Of a stretch of 64,000 nucleotides of DNA, positions 63,739-64,000 are shown in pieces (position 1 is the first letter of the stretch; every line of letters begins with the position of its first letter). The DNA comes from Nitrospira sp. Its GTDB lineage: Bacteria; Nitrospirota; Nitrospiria; Nitrospirales; Nitrospiraceae. The notes beneath the pieces were generated by a model. That model was not told where the DNA came from. It saw only the letters and a program-made list of their open reading frames with translations, and did not search any database. A program made the position numbers and the translations under genes. Location of the stretch: contig SWDI01000001.1 in NCBI GenBank assembly GCA_005116955.1, positions 152,464-216,463 on the forward strand, given 5' to 3'.

Positions 63739-64000
63739 ATGAAACTCCGTATTGATTCCAAGGAAGCGTTCAAGGAGTTTAAGATAGGCCTCCAGTAGCA
63801 TATTGTGTGTGAAGAGGAGCTGTTGTTCCCAATGTGGGAAGAGAAAACCGGCATGGTCGAGGACGGGCCGACGCCCGTCATGCGGTTTGAGCACAGCCAG
63901 ATCAGGCAGTACCTGGACGCGATTTATCAAAAAGTCGAGGGCCGGAATCCTGATACCGACCGGGAAGAGCAGGCGCTGGGCTCTCATAATCGGAAAGAAG
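63739..64000 (+). pseudogene. Broken copy of the hemerythrin gene (runs off the window)
   Basis: From ATG 63739 the frame matches the hemerythrin gene at 62711-63190 with high DNA identity (for example GAAGAGAAAACCGGCATGGT is shared). The Arg codon in LQRHIV is TAG here (63796-63798), four residues are deleted (QALLTLLGS reads QALGS), and MRHEH reads MRFEH. The copy begins in the second helix, so the first His ligand is absent. The sequence continues past base 64000. It is a decaying partial tandem duplication. Confidence 0.8.

Overview
The window looks like a chromosomal segment from a Nitrospira-like member of the Nitrospirota. This is inferred from gene content: many small c-type cytochromes, an N-type F-ATPase operon, a glycogen phosphorylase/phosphoketolase/acetate kinase set, and short palindromic intergenic repeats. 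No rRNA, tRNA, CRISPR array or transposase is visible to confirm the taxon. Nearly all genes are on the + strand; the exception is a three-gene non-ribosomal peptide operon on the - strand (38.9-50.6 kb).

Layout. (1) 0-5 kb: tail of an unknown gene, then a membrane-fusion lipoprotein and an RND pump. (2) 5-10.3 kb: a soluble PAS histidine kinase, a LuxR-type response regulator, a small gene broken by an amber codon, and two tandem pairs of a 59-residue CxH/CxxC mini-protein plus a response regulator. (3) 10.4-17.75 kb: a decayed TolC copy, then an intact TolC / membrane-fusion / double-ATPase / two-permease ABC-2 exporter operon. (4) 17.8-24 kb: a nine-subunit-type N-ATPase operon (atpDCQBEFAG) without an atpR gene and with a b-delta fusion. 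(5) 24.2-30 kb: a truncated trehalose-synthase-like fragment, glycogen phosphorylase, acetate kinase and phosphoketolase, a route from glycogen to ATP without respiration. (6) 30-37 kb: a DUF1207 protein, FtsH, and an Mla-type lipid transport operon ending in a lipoprotein. (7) 37-38.8 kb and 51-63.7 kb: a redox and stress island of cytochromes, OsmC, DsrE, cupredoxin-like proteins, TsdA-like dihaem cytochrome, PPK2, Spy-like protein, YtxH, DksA/TraR, CbpA, TrxC and hemerythrin. (8) 38.9-50.6 kb, opposite strand: a FAAL-initiated NRPS, a peptide-export ABC transporter and an Sfp-type phosphopantetheinyl transferase.

How they work together. The NRPS operon is self-contained: the FAAL loads a fatty acid, two modules add two amino acids (the second read as glycine, the first perhaps aromatic), the thioesterase releases the product, the transferase activates the carrier domains and the ABC protein exports it. 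Two catalytic sites are unusual: the thioesterase nucleophile is Cys, and the first condensation domain has HR in place of HH. The N-ATPase next to the glycogen/phosphoketolase/acetate kinase genes fits energy maintenance when respiration stops, with ATP from acetyl phosphate able to drive ion export.

Genome dynamics are visible as three families of palindromic repeats (one inside the RND coding sequence, one supplying a stop codon, one splitting the Mla operon), a broken TolC copy, two genes with in-frame amber codons and a truncated glycosyltransferase.
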